Shown here piece after piece: positions 29,994-38,759 of a stretch of DNA of 64,000 bases. Numbering within the stretch: the first letter of the stretch is position 1; every line of letters starts with the position of its first letter. Below the pieces are notes generated by a model. The model did not search any database. It was not told where the DNA came from and saw nothing but the letters and a program-made list of their open reading frames with translations. Both the position numbers and the translations under genes were made by a program. Source of the DNA: a virus; IMG/VR virus record IMGVR_UViG_3300017605_000706, positions 33,433 to 97,432 of that record. One strand, given 5' to 3'.

Positions 29994-30003
29994 AGCAAAC
30001 TGG

Positions 30004-30429
30004 ATGATCTACGCGCTAAGATCGGGGTCGGCGCGCCCTCCAGCGCGTGTAACACGTTGGCCAGGGATCGCGTTTCCTATCCCATTCCAAGAATGGCGAG
30101 GCCGCATATACCGCGGCCTCTTTTTCGGTGTGCACGGAGTGAAGGAAGGCTCACCTATTTGGTCCGGCGTGGTGCGCGCGCGGACCTGCGACTACGTTGA
30201 CTACAAGTCGACTATGATCGCCTCTAACGCAAACTCGCTGCGTCACTTCATCGCGACCGGAGAGCTTCCTCCGCGCGTCGAGGACGCGTTTGGGTGCTGG
30301 CTGCACGAGCGGTTAGCTCAAGGTACACGCAGCCTTGATATGATTCCTCTCGAGATTCACGCTATCGCTGACCCTGCTGCGTATCAAGCTGCGATCAGAG
30401 CTTACCAGAGCGCGTCAGCGCCCTTCTGA
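30004..30429 (+). CDS. PWEIH-family protein
   Basis: The 141-aa product shows WRGRIYRGLFFGV in the N-terminal half and IPLEIHAIADPAAYQAAIRA at the end, with PLEIH in place of PWEIH. Start at ATG 30004 is likely. It opens the plus-strand arrays. Function unknown; the conserved end is a short helix after the IH motif. Confidence 0.82.
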   Translation: MIYALRSGSARPPARVTRWPGIAFPIPFQEWRGRIYRGLFFGVHGVKEGSPIWSGVVRARTCDYVDYKSTMIASNANSLRHFIATGELPPRVEDAFGCWLHERLAQGTRSLDMIPLEIHAIADPAAYQAAIRAYQSASAPF

Positions 30430-30459
30430 ATAAGCCAGGCGCTGGTTCGTCTCAGAGAC

Positions 30460-30624
30460 ATGACGATCCTAGCCCATCTTACCAAGCCGGACCTGTTGAT
30501 CTTGATTGACGCGCTCACGCAGTACACCAAGGCACCTGTCAAGCCCGAGCCTGAAAATGATCTTGTGAAGCACGCCGAGTCACTTCTTGCGCTCGTCCAA
30601 GCTTCCGTTGCAGGGGCTACTTAA
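30460..30624 (+). CDS. Small helical protein (54 aa)
   Basis: ATG 30460 to TAA 30624. The product (MTILAHLTKPDLLILIDALT...) is a helix-rich acidic peptide with Leu heptads. It stands alone between two PWEIH genes with a 30-bp gap in front. Probably coding because of the composition and spacing; function unknown. Confidence 0.6.
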   Translation: MTILAHLTKPDLLILIDALTQYTKAPVKPEPENDLVKHAESLLALVQASVAGAT

Positions 30625-30627
30625 CTC

Positions 30628-31041
30628 ATGAAACTGCACTCGTTGCTCATAGATCGAAGCGTTCACGACAACTACCTCTGCGTGACTACGCCGTTGGCGC
30701 TCAACGCTACACGCATCCAAGACGATGGACTTGCGTGGGTGTTTAGGGGGCTCTGGTGCGGCATGATGATACGCAAGAACGCTCTTTGGATCTGCACTCC
30801 GAATCTTGAACGGTGGTTTAGCGGAGAGAGCGCGTGGGTGCTTCACGCTTCATCTTCAATCCGCGACGCGCTGCCCGGCGACGTGCCTAAAATGTTCCCT
30901 CGTGTCGTGGTCACAGAAGCGTTGCAGCACGTCGACGCCACAACTGACGGCGTTGACGGTATCCCATTCGCCATCCACAAAATTCAGGACCGCAACGCGC
31001 GCAGGGTAGCAATGCGCGCGTTCCAAGAGTCACGCCCGTGA
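30628..31041 (+). CDS. PWEIH-family protein
   Basis: The 137-aa product has GLAWVFRGLWCGMM (N-terminal motif) and GIPFAIHKIQDRNARRVAMRA (C-terminal signature with PFAIH). ATGA-type overlap with the next copy. The centre has no recognisable similarity to neighbouring copies except in the spacing of aromatic residues. Confidence 0.83.
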   Translation: MKLHSLLIDRSVHDNYLCVTTPLALNATRIQDDGLAWVFRGLWCGMMIRKNALWICTPNLERWFSGESAWVLHASSSIRDALPGDVPKMFPRVVVTEALQHVDATTDGVDGIPFAIHKIQDRNARRVAMRAFQESRP

Positions 31042-31514
31042 CGATGCTCCCAAGGCTGTACTACGTACGAGGCGGAGGATCCAAGGCGCCTTTACTGGAT
31101 CTGCAGAAGACGCCTAACCCAAAGATGTGGGATCGCCCTCTCGAGCATATCAAGAGATCCGGCGTTGCGTGGGCGTACCGAGGCGTTCACGTAGGCGTAG
31201 TTCGAACAGGTGCCGAGACTATCAAACACCTACGAGGGACGTGGCAAATGCAGTCTCGATGGGTTTGGGCGTTCTGGATCAGCCACACGTTTGAAGTCGT
31301 CCGGGACATACACGATACGCAATCGTTACTGAGCGACATCTATCCGTCGACGTCGGCCGTGATCGACCGCGACCTTCAGCGCTACTTGGATAGATTCATG
31401 GCTGACCGTCCTGAGCTGAAGTCTGTTGACGTCACACCGTTGTACATTCATGCCATCGAAGACCCGACCGCCCGACAAGCTGCCACCCAAGCCTACCTGG
31501 AGTCCATCATATGA
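31038..31514 (+). CDS. PWEIH-family protein
   Basis: The 158-aa product contains GVAWAYRGVHVGVV and TPLYIHAIEDPTARQAATQA (the IH-x-I-x-D part is intact; PLY replaces PWE). GTG start overlaps the stop of the preceding copy. Confidence 0.83.
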   Translation: MTMLPRLYYVRGGGSKAPLLDLQKTPNPKMWDRPLEHIKRSGVAWAYRGVHVGVVRTGAETIKHLRGTWQMQSRWVWAFWISHTFEVVRDIHDTQSLLSDIYPSTSAVIDRDLQRYLDRFMADRPELKSVDVTPLYIHAIEDPTARQAATQAYLESII

Positions 31515-31849
31515 ACGAAAAGACGGAAAAGTTTGTTGCGTACTTGCAGACAGCCCTGACGAACGCGCAAGGTAGAATCAGCGAGTTCAAGGCGCTTCTC
31601 GAGAAGGATCATCACGGCGCTGCACAGAGATCCGGCGCACTGATTGACGCAGCTGCGACAGTCGATATCTACGAAGACGTGCTCAAGGCGCTGACTTCGC
31701 CAGACTCCAAAGCTACGTTTGAGTCGATACGAGAGTACGCGACAGAGCGCGTGGTCCTGAGCGCTCGTAACTGGCCTTCGTCGCCCTATGAGAGAAAGAT
31801 CGCTGAGACTTGGGCATTCCTAGTCGACACCATGAAACTGCGTTTCTAG
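31511..31849 (+). CDS. Helical unknown protein between PWEIH copies
   Basis: The 112-aa product is fully helical (MNEKTEKFVAYLQTAL..., AKALTSPDSKATFESIREYA) and has neither family motif. ATGA overlap with the PWEIH gene before it. No family recognised. Confidence 0.78.
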   Translation: MNEKTEKFVAYLQTALTNAQGRISEFKALLEKDHHGAAQRSGALIDAAATVDIYEDVLKALTSPDSKATFESIREYATERVVLSARNWPSSPYERKIAETWAFLVDTMKLRF

Positions 31850-32358
31850 CCAGCATCGGCACCGGTGGAAGTCGCGTATCTATTATCGAACCTGTTTCAG
31901 TAGACCGTACCCGAAATGCACTCCAAACCATCGACAAGTTGACTGTCGTGGGCGGGATTGCGTCAGGGCTGGCTTGGACCTACCGAGGATTTTGGGTCGT
32001 GATTATGCCGATACGCGATCGGGGCGCTGTGTACACAATCGGCTCTCACGATCTAGCGCCCGATGCGATCCTGGTAACAGCGTCCAATTACCTATGGCCC
32101 GAAGTCGGGCATCAATGGCCTGTGGTCGATTTGGAGGAGTCGCTGGCGTCTATGGACCGCTGGGTAAAGGTATTCAACCATACACTCTCTGAGATCTTTC
32201 CAAAGCCCCCGAGTTTACTCAGGAACGCAATTTTCGACTACGTGAAGCGCACTCCCCATAAGCTAGGAGTTGACAAAATCCCTAACGTACTCCACTCTAT
32301 AGAGGACGATATCGCGTGGAAGGCTGCTTCGGATGAGTACCGCAGGTCCCAGCTGTGA
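31810..32358 (+). CDS. PWEIH-family protein, start uncertain
   Basis: The frame has a TTG at 31810 and no ATG or GTG before the conserved part, so the start is unclear; TTG would overlap the previous gene by 40 bp and give 182 aa. GLAWTYRGFWVVIM and IPNVLHSIEDDIAWKAASDEY place it in the family (PNVLH replaces PWEIH). It overlaps the next copy by 26 bp. Confidence 0.78.
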   Translation: MGIPSRHHETAFLASIGTGGSRVSIIEPVSVDRTRNALQTIDKLTVVGGIASGLAWTYRGFWVVIMPIRDRGAVYTIGSHDLAPDAILVTASNYLWPEVGHQWPVVDLEESLASMDRWVKVFNHTLSEIFPKPPSLLRNAIFDYVKRTPHKLGVDKIPNVLHSIEDDIAWKAASDEYRRSQL

Positions 32359-32821
32359 CGCGGTCCTACCTGAAACGTATCAGATTGACCTCAGAAGGCA
32401 CGGCAGGAAAATTATAAGTGTCAAGCAGGGTGCGGCCGTCAGCCGTTCAAGGCCAATTGATCAGTTTAAGCACGGCGTTACTTGGCGTTGGCGCGGTGTA
32501 TGGGTTTTTGTGATGAACGTTTCGTGGTACGAAGAAACCCCTTATCGATGGGTTTGGGATTGGGGCCGATGCGACGAGTTTTCATATGAAACTCTTCAGC
32601 TTGTCTACCTCCACGGCTTTCGCGACGCGAAGCTACTGACCGACTTACAGGCGATCGAACCTGCCGTCAGAGTTGAGACGTACCTCCAATCTTGGAGTGA
32701 CGGGGACCATCTCGGAGTCGATGGCGTGCCATTTAAGCTGCACGCCATTCAAGATCCTACCGCACGCGATCACGCAGTACAGGCATATCGCAATGAACAA
32801 GCAAGACTTCACGTATACTAG
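32333..32821 (+). CDS. PWEIH-family protein
   Basis: The 162-aa product has GVTWRWRGVWVFVM and GVPFKLHAIQDPTARDHAVQA (PFKLH). The N-terminus before the first motif is about 45 residues, longer than in most copies. ATG 32333 lies within the previous gene. Overlaps the following small gene. Confidence 0.83.
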   Translation: MSTAGPSCDAVLPETYQIDLRRHGRKIISVKQGAAVSRSRPIDQFKHGVTWRWRGVWVFVMNVSWYEETPYRWVWDWGRCDEFSYETLQLVYLHGFRDAKLLTDLQAIEPAVRVETYLQSWSDGDHLGVDGVPFKLHAIQDPTARDHAVQAYRNEQARLHVY

Positions 32822-33068
32822 TAATCGCCGTTCTCGTCGTGACATCACTGGAGTTGATGGCGCCGTCGCGAACGTCAAATTGTTCCCTGAAGGGGTTCGT
32901 CTCACGGTCGTACAACAGGATGGCCATCACGCGCACGTCGATCTCGATCTTGACGGTCTCGAACGCTTGCTGCAAAAGCTCGACTACATGGCTGACGTCC
33001 TTGATGGGACGGAGGACCCGCCTGAGCCTGTGAATGTCGAGGAGCGGCGTGCGTCCTATGGCTCGTGA
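32793..33068 (+). CDS. Small acidic unknown protein
   Basis: The 91-aa product (MNKQDFTYTSNRRSRRDITG...) has a strand-rich centre (VRLTVVQQDGHHAHVDLDL) and an acidic helix. ATG at 32793 overlaps the end of the PWEIH gene. Not part of that family. Confidence 0.75.
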   Translation: MNKQDFTYTSNRRSRRDITGVDGAVANVKLFPEGVRLTVVQQDGHHAHVDLDLDGLERLLQKLDYMADVLDGTEDPPEPVNVEERRASYGS

Positions 33069-33493
33069 CTGATTTCTACGTCCTGCGACGGGCCTACCAG
33101 GACAGCTACGTGATAGTAGGCCCGTTGGAGAGGCTTTGGTGGCGGTGTCATCAAGGTCTCACGTGGATTGATCGCGGAATCTGGGTCGGGGTTCGTCAAG
33201 CGCCCCTGGCAACAGGGTGGCGTTGGCTATGGTTCACGACGTCTGCGATTAGCGCGCTCACTGTCGAGCGCGGCCAGAGCAGGGCGCCTTACTGTCGTGA
33301 TGACGTATTGGCGGCTCCTGCGAAGGATCTGCCCGACTTAGCGCCGAAGATTGTCCGCGAGTGGGTGGAGATCTGGGTAACAGGAACCCACGCGCGTGAA
33401 GGCGCCGACGGCGTACCTATGGCGCTTCACAGGATCGAAGACCCGATCGCGCGCCAGCACGCTGTAAAAGCGTACCTGGATAACCGTATATGA
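33065..33493 (+). CDS. PWEIH-family protein
   Basis: The 142-aa product has GLTWIDRGIWVGV and GVPMALHRIEDPIARQHAVKA (PMALH). GTG overlaps the previous stop (GTGA) and its own stop overlaps the next ATG. Followed by a two-span membrane protein. Confidence 0.83.
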   Translation: MTDFYVLRRAYQDSYVIVGPLERLWWRCHQGLTWIDRGIWVGVRQAPLATGWRWLWFTTSAISALTVERGQSRAPYCRDDVLAAPAKDLPDLAPKIVREWVEIWVTGTHAREGADGVPMALHRIEDPIARQHAVKAYLDNRI

Positions 33494-33705
33494 AAAAGCT
33501 GATCGCGATCGAACTGCTGTTTGCATCTCTGGTCGGGCTCGCCGTCTACTGGGGTTGGATCAACACGTCGGACACGGCAGACATCCCGCTCATGCGCCTC
33601 TGCGCAGGGCTCACCCTACTCTTCGCAGTCGCCTACGGCGTGCTATCGTTCACGACATGGCACGAGAACCGTTCAAGTGGCACGAGATCCTCATCGGATT
33701 CGTAG
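33490..33705 (+). CDS. Small two-span membrane protein
   Basis: The 71-aa product has hydrophobic segments at about 4-22 and 37-55 with a short polar tail. A similar two-span protein (67 aa) precedes the PWEIH gene at 38373. Overlaps the next short gene by about 50 bp. Confidence 0.75.
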   Translation: MKKLIAIELLFASLVGLAVYWGWINTSDTADIPLMRLCAGLTLLFAVAYGVLSFTTWHENRSSGTRSSSDS

Positions 33706-33791
33706 CTGTCCCATGGTCGTTGGTATACATAGGCCTGCGCCCTCTTTTCAAGGCGCGACGGCTGAATAACCCGCGCTCGCGCCCGTCCTAG
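33657..33791 (+). CDS. 44-aa membrane protein
   Basis: ATG 33657 encodes MAREPFKWHEILIGFVAVPW followed by SLVYIGL and a basic tail ending PRSRPS. It overlaps the previous gene's end by 49 bp in another frame; a hydrophobic segment of this type is typical of real small phage membrane proteins. Confidence 0.55.
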   Translation: MAREPFKWHEILIGFVAVPWSLVYIGLRPLFKARRLNNPRSRPS

Positions 33792-33796
33792 CCTGC

Positions 33797-34120
33797 ATGC
33801 CAATCATCTTTGTTCAAAACTGGGAAGAGAGCGAGCGCGGCTGGGGAATCCGTCCCGATGGGTTTACGGCGCACCCAAATCGGGGTCACCGCGACGCGTA
33901 CGTGAAGTGGTACTACGCCAAGTTCAACAACGCGACGAGTGCTCCTGACGAGTACACGCGCGTCGCTGGCGAGCCGATCCCCGTGCAGGTCGACATCAAG
34001 ATCTACACGCAGCTGGTCGCCAAGTGCAGCGATTCTGAGAGTGCCGTCTGGGGCCAGAGCCGTTGGTTCGACCCCACGAAAGAGCTGACGTTTGAGATGC
34101 TGTTCAAGGCCGACGCGTGA
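33797..34120 (+). CDS. Unknown protein
   Basis: The 107-aa product (MPIIFVQNWEESERGWGIRP...) is aromatic-rich in its first half and has a helical acidic end. GTGA overlap with the next gene. No family. Confidence 0.76.
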   Translation: MPIIFVQNWEESERGWGIRPDGFTAHPNRGHRDAYVKWYYAKFNNATSAPDEYTRVAGEPIPVQVDIKIYTQLVAKCSDSESAVWGQSRWFDPTKELTFEMLFKADA

Positions 34121-34515
34121 AGACGCGAAGTCAATTCGTAACCGCGCGGTGTTGCCAAGTCGGTGAGAGCTTCATCCGGCTCAGCTACGGGCATCGGCTT
34201 TACGAATTCGATGGGCAGCTTGACGCGTACATGACAATGGTCGAGACCGAACCGCCTGTATGGCGCATGTCCGCTAGATCTGTAAACTGCAATTCCTTTG
34301 GAGCTTCTAGAGTTCCCGAAGAATTCGCTGTTACAACGTGCCCCTCTTGCGGCAAGCCGCTTCCGGCGGTTAGACGGCGCGCGGCAGCGCGCACGCCAAA
34401 GAAGATCACGGTGATCGTCGACGGTGGTTACTACTGCTACGCGTGCGGCGAGCGCTTGATGGGCTGCAAGTGTGCTTCGCCGGAACGCCTCTGGGAGATC
34501 GCACCGAAGCTATGA
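34117..34515 (+). CDS. Zinc-ribbon-containing protein
   Basis: GTG start. The 132-aa product has TTCPSCGKPLP and, after a basic loop, YCYACGERLMGCKC, two CxxC pairs of a zinc ribbon, within the last 60 residues. The N-terminal part has additional Cys (ARCCQV). Likely a metal-binding adaptor; target unknown. Confidence 0.76.
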   Translation: MKTRSQFVTARCCQVGESFIRLSYGHRLYEFDGQLDAYMTMVETEPPVWRMSARSVNCNSFGASRVPEEFAVTTCPSCGKPLPAVRRRAAARTPKKITVIVDGGYYCYACGERLMGCKCASPERLWEIAPKL

Positions 34516-35057
34516 GCACGAAGATCTACACAGCCTATCGAACGAAGCCCGGTATTGACCTGTGGGCGCTCGTGCGTGAACTCAGGCTGGAAGCTGAGAA
34601 GCGCGCCAAAGCGGCGCTGTGGACGCTGTACCCGACACTGGATGAACGTCCTGGCGCAGCATTTCACAAGATGCGTTGCGAATACGAAAAGCAGCTCACA
34701 CAGGCGACTCGCAACGAGTGGGATCTCAGCGTATCGATCGCGATCTGGAGGTCGGGTAGTCGCTATCTCCTGATCCCGTTCGCAGGTTCTGGGCATCTGG
34801 CGCACGCGCTCGATTTCATGAAAAAGCGTACGGATCTCGAGGACTACAGCTACTGGAACAGCTCAGACCGCCCTGCGGACGTCACCGCACAAGCGTGGGA
34901 AGCGCGTAAGCGCGCCTGGAATCGCATTCTTGACGCGGACAGCGGCTGGGATGATCACCTGTCGCTTAGCATCGTGAGCTATGACGGATTTCATCGCGTC
35001 AATCCCATGTACGCGCCAGAATATCAAGCTCGTCTTAGGAGGTTTACAAATGAGTAA
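34512..35057 (+). CDS. Unknown protein
   Basis: Start at ATG 34512 overlaps the previous stop. The 181-aa product has a helical N-terminus (ALVRELRLEAEKRAKAA), a strand-rich middle (WDLSVSIAIWRSGSRYLLIP) and a Trp-rich end. A strong AGGAGG lies in its 3' end and serves the next gene. No family recognised. Confidence 0.78.
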   Translation: MSTKIYTAYRTKPGIDLWALVRELRLEAEKRAKAALWTLYPTLDERPGAAFHKMRCEYEKQLTQATRNEWDLSVSIAIWRSGSRYLLIPFAGSGHLAHALDFMKKRTDLEDYSYWNSSDRPADVTAQAWEARKRAWNRILDADSGWDDHLSLSIVSYDGFHRVNPMYAPEYQARLRRFTNE

Positions 35058-35415
35058 GTTCATGGACGCGATTCGCGCAGGGCAGGCCGTGCTAGAAGAG
35101 GCTGAGGCCAGGGCACGTGAAGAGTCCGCGCGCCGCGCGGCGGATCTCGATAAGCGCAAGCACGCGCACCTCGTCAAAGCACGCGAATGGGTTGCTAGCG
35201 AGCTACCTGCGTTGATCACTGACGCAACGATTGCCAAGCAGCCCAACGTGAGTTTGCAGGGCAGGGGCCTCTGGCCTGAAATCCTCGCACAAGCTTGCCG
35301 CGAAGAGCCTGAGCTGGCTGTCCACGAAGAGTATGTTCAGGCGTTCCGCGATCCTGACGGCGGGTACTCGCACGATGGCTACTACGCCTACTACGTCACG
35401 GTGCGATTGTCGTGA
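35050..35415 (+). CDS. Unknown protein with N-terminal coiled coil
   Basis: ATG 35050 is seven bases after TTAGGAGG, one of the best ribosome sites in this block, so expression may be high. The 121-aa product has a long charged helix (AVLEEAEARAREESARRAADL) and a Tyr-rich end (SHDGYYAYYVTVRL). Function unknown. Confidence 0.78.
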   Translation: MSKFMDAIRAGQAVLEEAEARAREESARRAADLDKRKHAHLVKAREWVASELPALITDATIAKQPNVSLQGRGLWPEILAQACREEPELAVHEEYVQAFRDPDGGYSHDGYYAYYVTVRLS

Positions 35416-35720
35416 GGCGCCGTAAGTCCGTTTGGGCGCGGCGATCGCCACGCGAAACGCTACGTGACGAGCTGATTCTAGCCGACCTGATCGCGCTAGG
35501 CCCCTGGTCGGCGGGGCTTCTCGTCGATACGCCAGAGCTGCTCTTTGAGGGCATGGTCCACGCCTGTCGTCGGTTCAACGGCAAGTGCAACCTACTCCGC
35601 ACGGTCATTGACGCGTTCGAGATCTGGCAGGGGTACGCCGATCAAACGACAGACAGCCTTCTGATGACAACACGATCCCGGTCCAACTACGCTATCGGGC
35701 AAGCGTTTCGCAATGCATGA
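35412..35720 (+). CDS. Unknown basic helical protein
   Basis: GTG overlaps the previous stop. The 102-aa product starts MRRRKSVWARRSPRETLRDE and is helical. ATGA-type overlap with the next PWEIH gene. No family. Confidence 0.76.
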   Translation: MRRRKSVWARRSPRETLRDELILADLIALGPWSAGLLVDTPELLFEGMVHACRRFNGKCNLLRTVIDAFEIWQGYADQTTDSLLMTTRSRSNYAIGQAFRNA

Positions 35721-36043
35721 CCGAGATCGAGCACATGATCTCGCGCGTCGTTGTCTGTGAACAGACCGGCGCTAGATCACTTTCGTGGCGCGGATGCTAT
35801 TTTGACGGCGCCAAACAGGTTGCGTACATGCACATTGGCGCACTCCACTCGGGCTCTTTAGCAGCTATCACTGCGTCCAGTCCCGACGGGATGACCCTCG
35901 AGCAATGGGCGAGCGCGTGTCTGTCCCTGATGAGCATGTTCCCCGTCCTGGTCGCAACCGCCGAGCCCTTTGAGCTGCACACGATCGGAGATCCCGACGC
36001 GTACGTGATAGCCCTTGACGCCTACGAAGCCAACAAGCTGTGA
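35717..36043 (+). CDS. PWEIH-family protein (divergent)
   Basis: The 108-aa product has LSWRGCYFDGAKQ and PFELHTIGDPDAYVIALDA (PFELH). The IH-x-I-x-D part is conserved. Shorter than most because the N-terminus begins close to the RG motif. ATGA overlap with the previous gene, GTGA with the next. Confidence 0.82.
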   Translation: MTEIEHMISRVVVCEQTGARSLSWRGCYFDGAKQVAYMHIGALHSGSLAAITASSPDGMTLEQWASACLSLMSMFPVLVATAEPFELHTIGDPDAYVIALDAYEANKL

Positions 36044-36351
36044 TCAACGTCGTCTGGCGCGGCATGATTTGGCGGTTCGATACCGTGGCCATGATCGACG
36101 TCCCGTCTGGCGTCCTTTCGTGGTTTCACCGCGATTGGGCTGTCACGCCAAGCAGTATGCGACGTTGCCCGCCGCGATGCTGGCGCACGCCCTCAATTCG
36201 TGAATTTCACGAGTATTTTACAGACTGCAGCCTGGCTAGCCCGCGGACGCACTGGGGCTCCGTGGATGGAATTCCCTGGGAAATCCACAGTATAGACGAT
36301 GACGCGGCGCGTCTTATAGCGGCGCGGTCCTTTTTGAATAGCCGGCCGTGA
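36040..36351 (+). CDS. PWEIH-family protein (shortest intact copy)
   Basis: The 103-aa product begins MINVVWRGMIWRFDTVAM, with the RG motif at residues 7-8, and ends GIPWEIHSIDDDAARLIAARS. It shows that the N-terminal region ahead of the W-x-RG motif is dispensable. GTG start overlapping the previous stop. Confidence 0.83.
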   Translation: MINVVWRGMIWRFDTVAMIDVPSGVLSWFHRDWAVTPSSMRRCPPRCWRTPSIREFHEYFTDCSLASPRTHWGSVDGIPWEIHSIDDDAARLIAARSFLNSRP

Positions 36352-36369
36352 GTGGCGTCTTAAGGACTC

Positions 36370-36864
36370 ATGATTCCCGGCGCCCCAGAAGCCCTCGATC
36401 TTCGTCCCCTTAGCTACAGGTCCGATCGCGTCACCACGACGATCAACTTGGTCATCGATGGAACCCGTCACGCGTGGATCACCCTCGGTGAGGTCAGTCT
36501 AACCAAGTCGGAGTCGCAGCCGTACTGGATGCTCGAAAGCGCGCTCCTGAACGCGACGGATTCGAGCCACGACGCAGCCCGCATTCTTAGGATGCCGCTC
36601 GTCGGCGTGACGCTTCACATGATCACATGGGGCAGCACGTGGATCCACGGCTGGATCAACGGCGCGCGCCCTCGCGATTTTCGCGTACCGGAGGTGCACT
36701 ACAACCCGATTGTCCTCAGGGATACCGTCACGTGCCGCCGCTGTAAGGACGACCCGCACGTGATGGTCCCCGAAGGATACTACGTTCCGCCTGTGAATGA
36801 AGCGCTGTTTGACCGCGTCAGAGGCCACGAAGTTCAGATCATCATCTCGCCTACGAAGGACTGA
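36370..36864 (+). CDS. Unknown protein with single CxxC
   Basis: The 164-aa product begins MIPGAPEALDLRPLSYRSD, has two strand-rich segments (TTINLVIDGTRHAWITLGEV; GVTLHMITWGSTWIHGW) and CRRCK near the C-terminus. A TGA six bases upstream of the next gene ends it. No family recognised. Confidence 0.77.
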   Translation: MIPGAPEALDLRPLSYRSDRVTTTINLVIDGTRHAWITLGEVSLTKSESQPYWMLESALLNATDSSHDAARILRMPLVGVTLHMITWGSTWIHGWINGARPRDFRVPEVHYNPIVLRDTVTCRRCKDDPHVMVPEGYYVPPVNEALFDRVRGHEVQIIISPTKD

Positions 36865-36870
36865 GTTATC

Positions 36871-37884
36871 ATGACCGACAAGATCATCCGCTACGAGCGC
36901 TACGGCCGCGGTTTCGCAAACATGACGCCGCTCGTCAAAAGCCTCTACGCGACGTTTACGCCATTTGGGCTCAATCCAAACTGTGAGTCGCTCGAGGAGG
37001 CCCTCAAGCAGCTCGTGGAGGCGTCTGTTACCGAAGCGCTGGTCAAGGCAGGCATGCGGCCTGCTACCCCTGCCGTCGCGCCTGTTACGGAGCCTGTGCG
37101 CGTCCCTGCGTCGGAGTTGTGGGTACTGTGCCCGGCGCAAGGGCATGAACGAACCGTCAACGGAGACGTTGTCGTTGATCGCCCGATCGAAGGCTTTCCC
37201 GAAGGCTTGTCCCACAAGCAGGCGGCTGACGACATTACCAAGTGGAGGGTCGTCGTTCCGCTCGAACTGCTGGAGTCCGGCGTGTTCACGCAGGGTGACA
37301 GCGGTGGCGTTCAATTTGTCAAGGGCCGAATCCTTCATGAAGGCACTCTTGACGAGATGGCCAAGGAGCTAGAAGCTCGTCACGGCGGCCCTTTTATCGG
37401 TCCGAAAGATCTTACCGCTGCGTCTGTCTTCAAGGATCACAGGCGCACGAGAGCCGCATCTGTTCTTGCACTCACCGATGCGACGCTTGACGGTAAGTCG
37501 GCTGCGATCGTGGTCGGCAAGTGCGCGCTCGACTGGAACAGTTACGCCGCTGTGATCGCAGGAGGAAGTGTCACGAGTCGGGGCTCCGGCGCTGGCTGTG
37601 TCGTCGTACAACACCCCGCGGTGTACGGCAAAGACGCAACAACAGATCTGGGTCCGTTCAGCGTTGCGGTGAACCGCCTCAACGTGTCTGCGCAGGACAA
37701 GTGCGTCGTCGTTCTGCGCGATCAGGGCGAAGTCACAGCCACGGGAAACGACGTACTTGTCATCGCGTTCATCGGCGACAAGCGGATAGACCCTGTAACA
37801 CTGAACAAGGGCGACCGCGCAAAGATTGTCAACGGCAATCTCGAAGTCACGCGCCACGAAAAGAGCAAGAAGAGCAAGTCATGA
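36871..37884 (+). CDS. Unknown 337-aa protein, C-terminal beta repeats
   Basis: One of the largest proteins of this block. An Ala/Pro-rich linker lies near residues 62-80. The C-terminal half has repeated strand-turn runs (SAAIVVGKCALDWNSYAAVI, AGGSVTSRGSGAGCVVVQ, DLGPFSVAVNRLNVSA) as in short beta-solenoids, then a Lys-rich tail (HEKSKKSKS). It might be a surface or binding protein. Function unknown. Confidence 0.78.
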   Translation: MTDKIIRYERYGRGFANMTPLVKSLYATFTPFGLNPNCESLEEALKQLVEASVTEALVKAGMRPATPAVAPVTEPVRVPASELWVLCPAQGHERTVNGDVVVDRPIEGFPEGLSHKQAADDITKWRVVVPLELLESGVFTQGDSGGVQFVKGRILHEGTLDEMAKELEARHGGPFIGPKDLTAASVFKDHRRTRAASVLALTDATLDGKSAAIVVGKCALDWNSYAAVIAGGSVTSRGSGAGCVVVQHPAVYGKDATTDLGPFSVAVNRLNVSAQDKCVVVLRDQGEVTATGNDVLVIAFIGDKRIDPVTLNKGDRAKIVNGNLEVTRHEKSKKSKS

Positions 37885-38171
37885 CCGATACCAAGACAGA
37901 CCCGCGGATCCTGTTTCAGACGCCGCACTTTCGCGTCGTGGCGCCCGACGCCAAACTCGACGGCGGTACTCTCCGGATCAACGGTAAGATGATCATCGAA
38001 CGCGCGACAACCGACGTACTCGGCGCCGTCGTGTGGAGAACGTGCCTGGAACTCACAGATCCCAAACATTCTCGCGGAGATGGAACTGTATACAACGTCT
38101 TGGCGTCGATTGCAGGTGGAGTCAATCGCGACTGGGGGCTCGAGTCGCTAGGGTTCAATACGAGAGGCTAG
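37881..38171 (+). CDS. Small unknown protein
   Basis: ATG 37881 overlaps the stop of the previous gene. The 96-aa product has a beta-rich stretch (RVVAPDAKLDGGTLRINGKM, IIERATT) resembling the C-terminal repeats of its neighbour. No family. Confidence 0.75.
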   Translation: MTDTKTDPRILFQTPHFRVVAPDAKLDGGTLRINGKMIIERATTDVLGAVVWRTCLELTDPKHSRGDGTVYNVLASIAGGVNRDWGLESLGFNTRG

Positions 38172-38172
38172 T

Positions 38173-38376
38173 ATGCCGACGTCGGTAAAGGCGTGCCTTG
38201 CGATCGCGCTTCTGATTGGGACGATTCTAGGTGGCGTCGTCTACGCAACGAGCCACGCGCCGTCTCCCCTGGTAGGTAAGCTGCTCGGTATCGTGACCGT
38301 CATCGCGATGTTCGCTAGCATCGGATTGGGCGCCTCAGCGCTGTCTGACTACCTATACGGGCCGCGAACCAAGTGA
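38173..38376 (+). CDS. Small two-span membrane protein
   Basis: The 67-aa product has hydrophobic segments at about 7-26 and 36-56 (GIVTVIAMFASIGLGASAL). Similar in size and topology to the 33490 product. It overlaps the next PWEIH gene (GTG at 38373). Confidence 0.77.
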   Translation: MPTSVKACLAIALLIGTILGGVVYATSHAPSPLVGKLLGIVTVIAMFASIGLGASALSDYLYGPRTK

Positions 38377-38759
38377 CGGAAGCCGACTACGTTCAGAAGC
38401 TGATCAGAGTCACGGGGCAGTCTGGTTCCATCATGGGGTCTGACTTCGGGTGGGTGCTGCGACCGTGGCGCGGGCTGGCCATCTATGGCGGCACAGAACG
38501 CCTCGAATCCTTTGCGCATGGAAAGCGTTCGAAGACTCTTTTCCTGATCGATAGTGTCGTGTGGACCGAGACTACGTGCGCTGCTAAAGTTATCGCAGCG
38601 CACGCTGCAGGTTGGGCGCGTCAACGCAGTCAACGGTCTAACAAACTAGTTCCATTCGTTCCTGTCGACGGAATCCCGTGGGAGATCCACGCGATCGAGG
38701 ATTTGGCGGCGTACCTGTCTGCGCTCGAGGCGTATAGTGACGTCGCTAACGCGGGATGA
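38373..38759 (+). CDS. PWEIH-family protein
   Basis: The 128-aa product has FGWVLRPWRGLAIYGG and GIPWEIHAIEDLAAYLSALEA with an intact PWEIH. The last nine residues (YSDVANAG) replace the usual tail; another reading frame in the same DNA encodes a family-type tail (38737-38805). It starts with GTG overlapping the membrane gene. Confidence 0.84.
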   Translation: MTEADYVQKLIRVTGQSGSIMGSDFGWVLRPWRGLAIYGGTERLESFAHGKRSKTLFLIDSVVWTETTCAAKVIAAHAAGWARQRSQRSNKLVPFVPVDGIPWEIHAIEDLAAYLSALEAYSDVANAG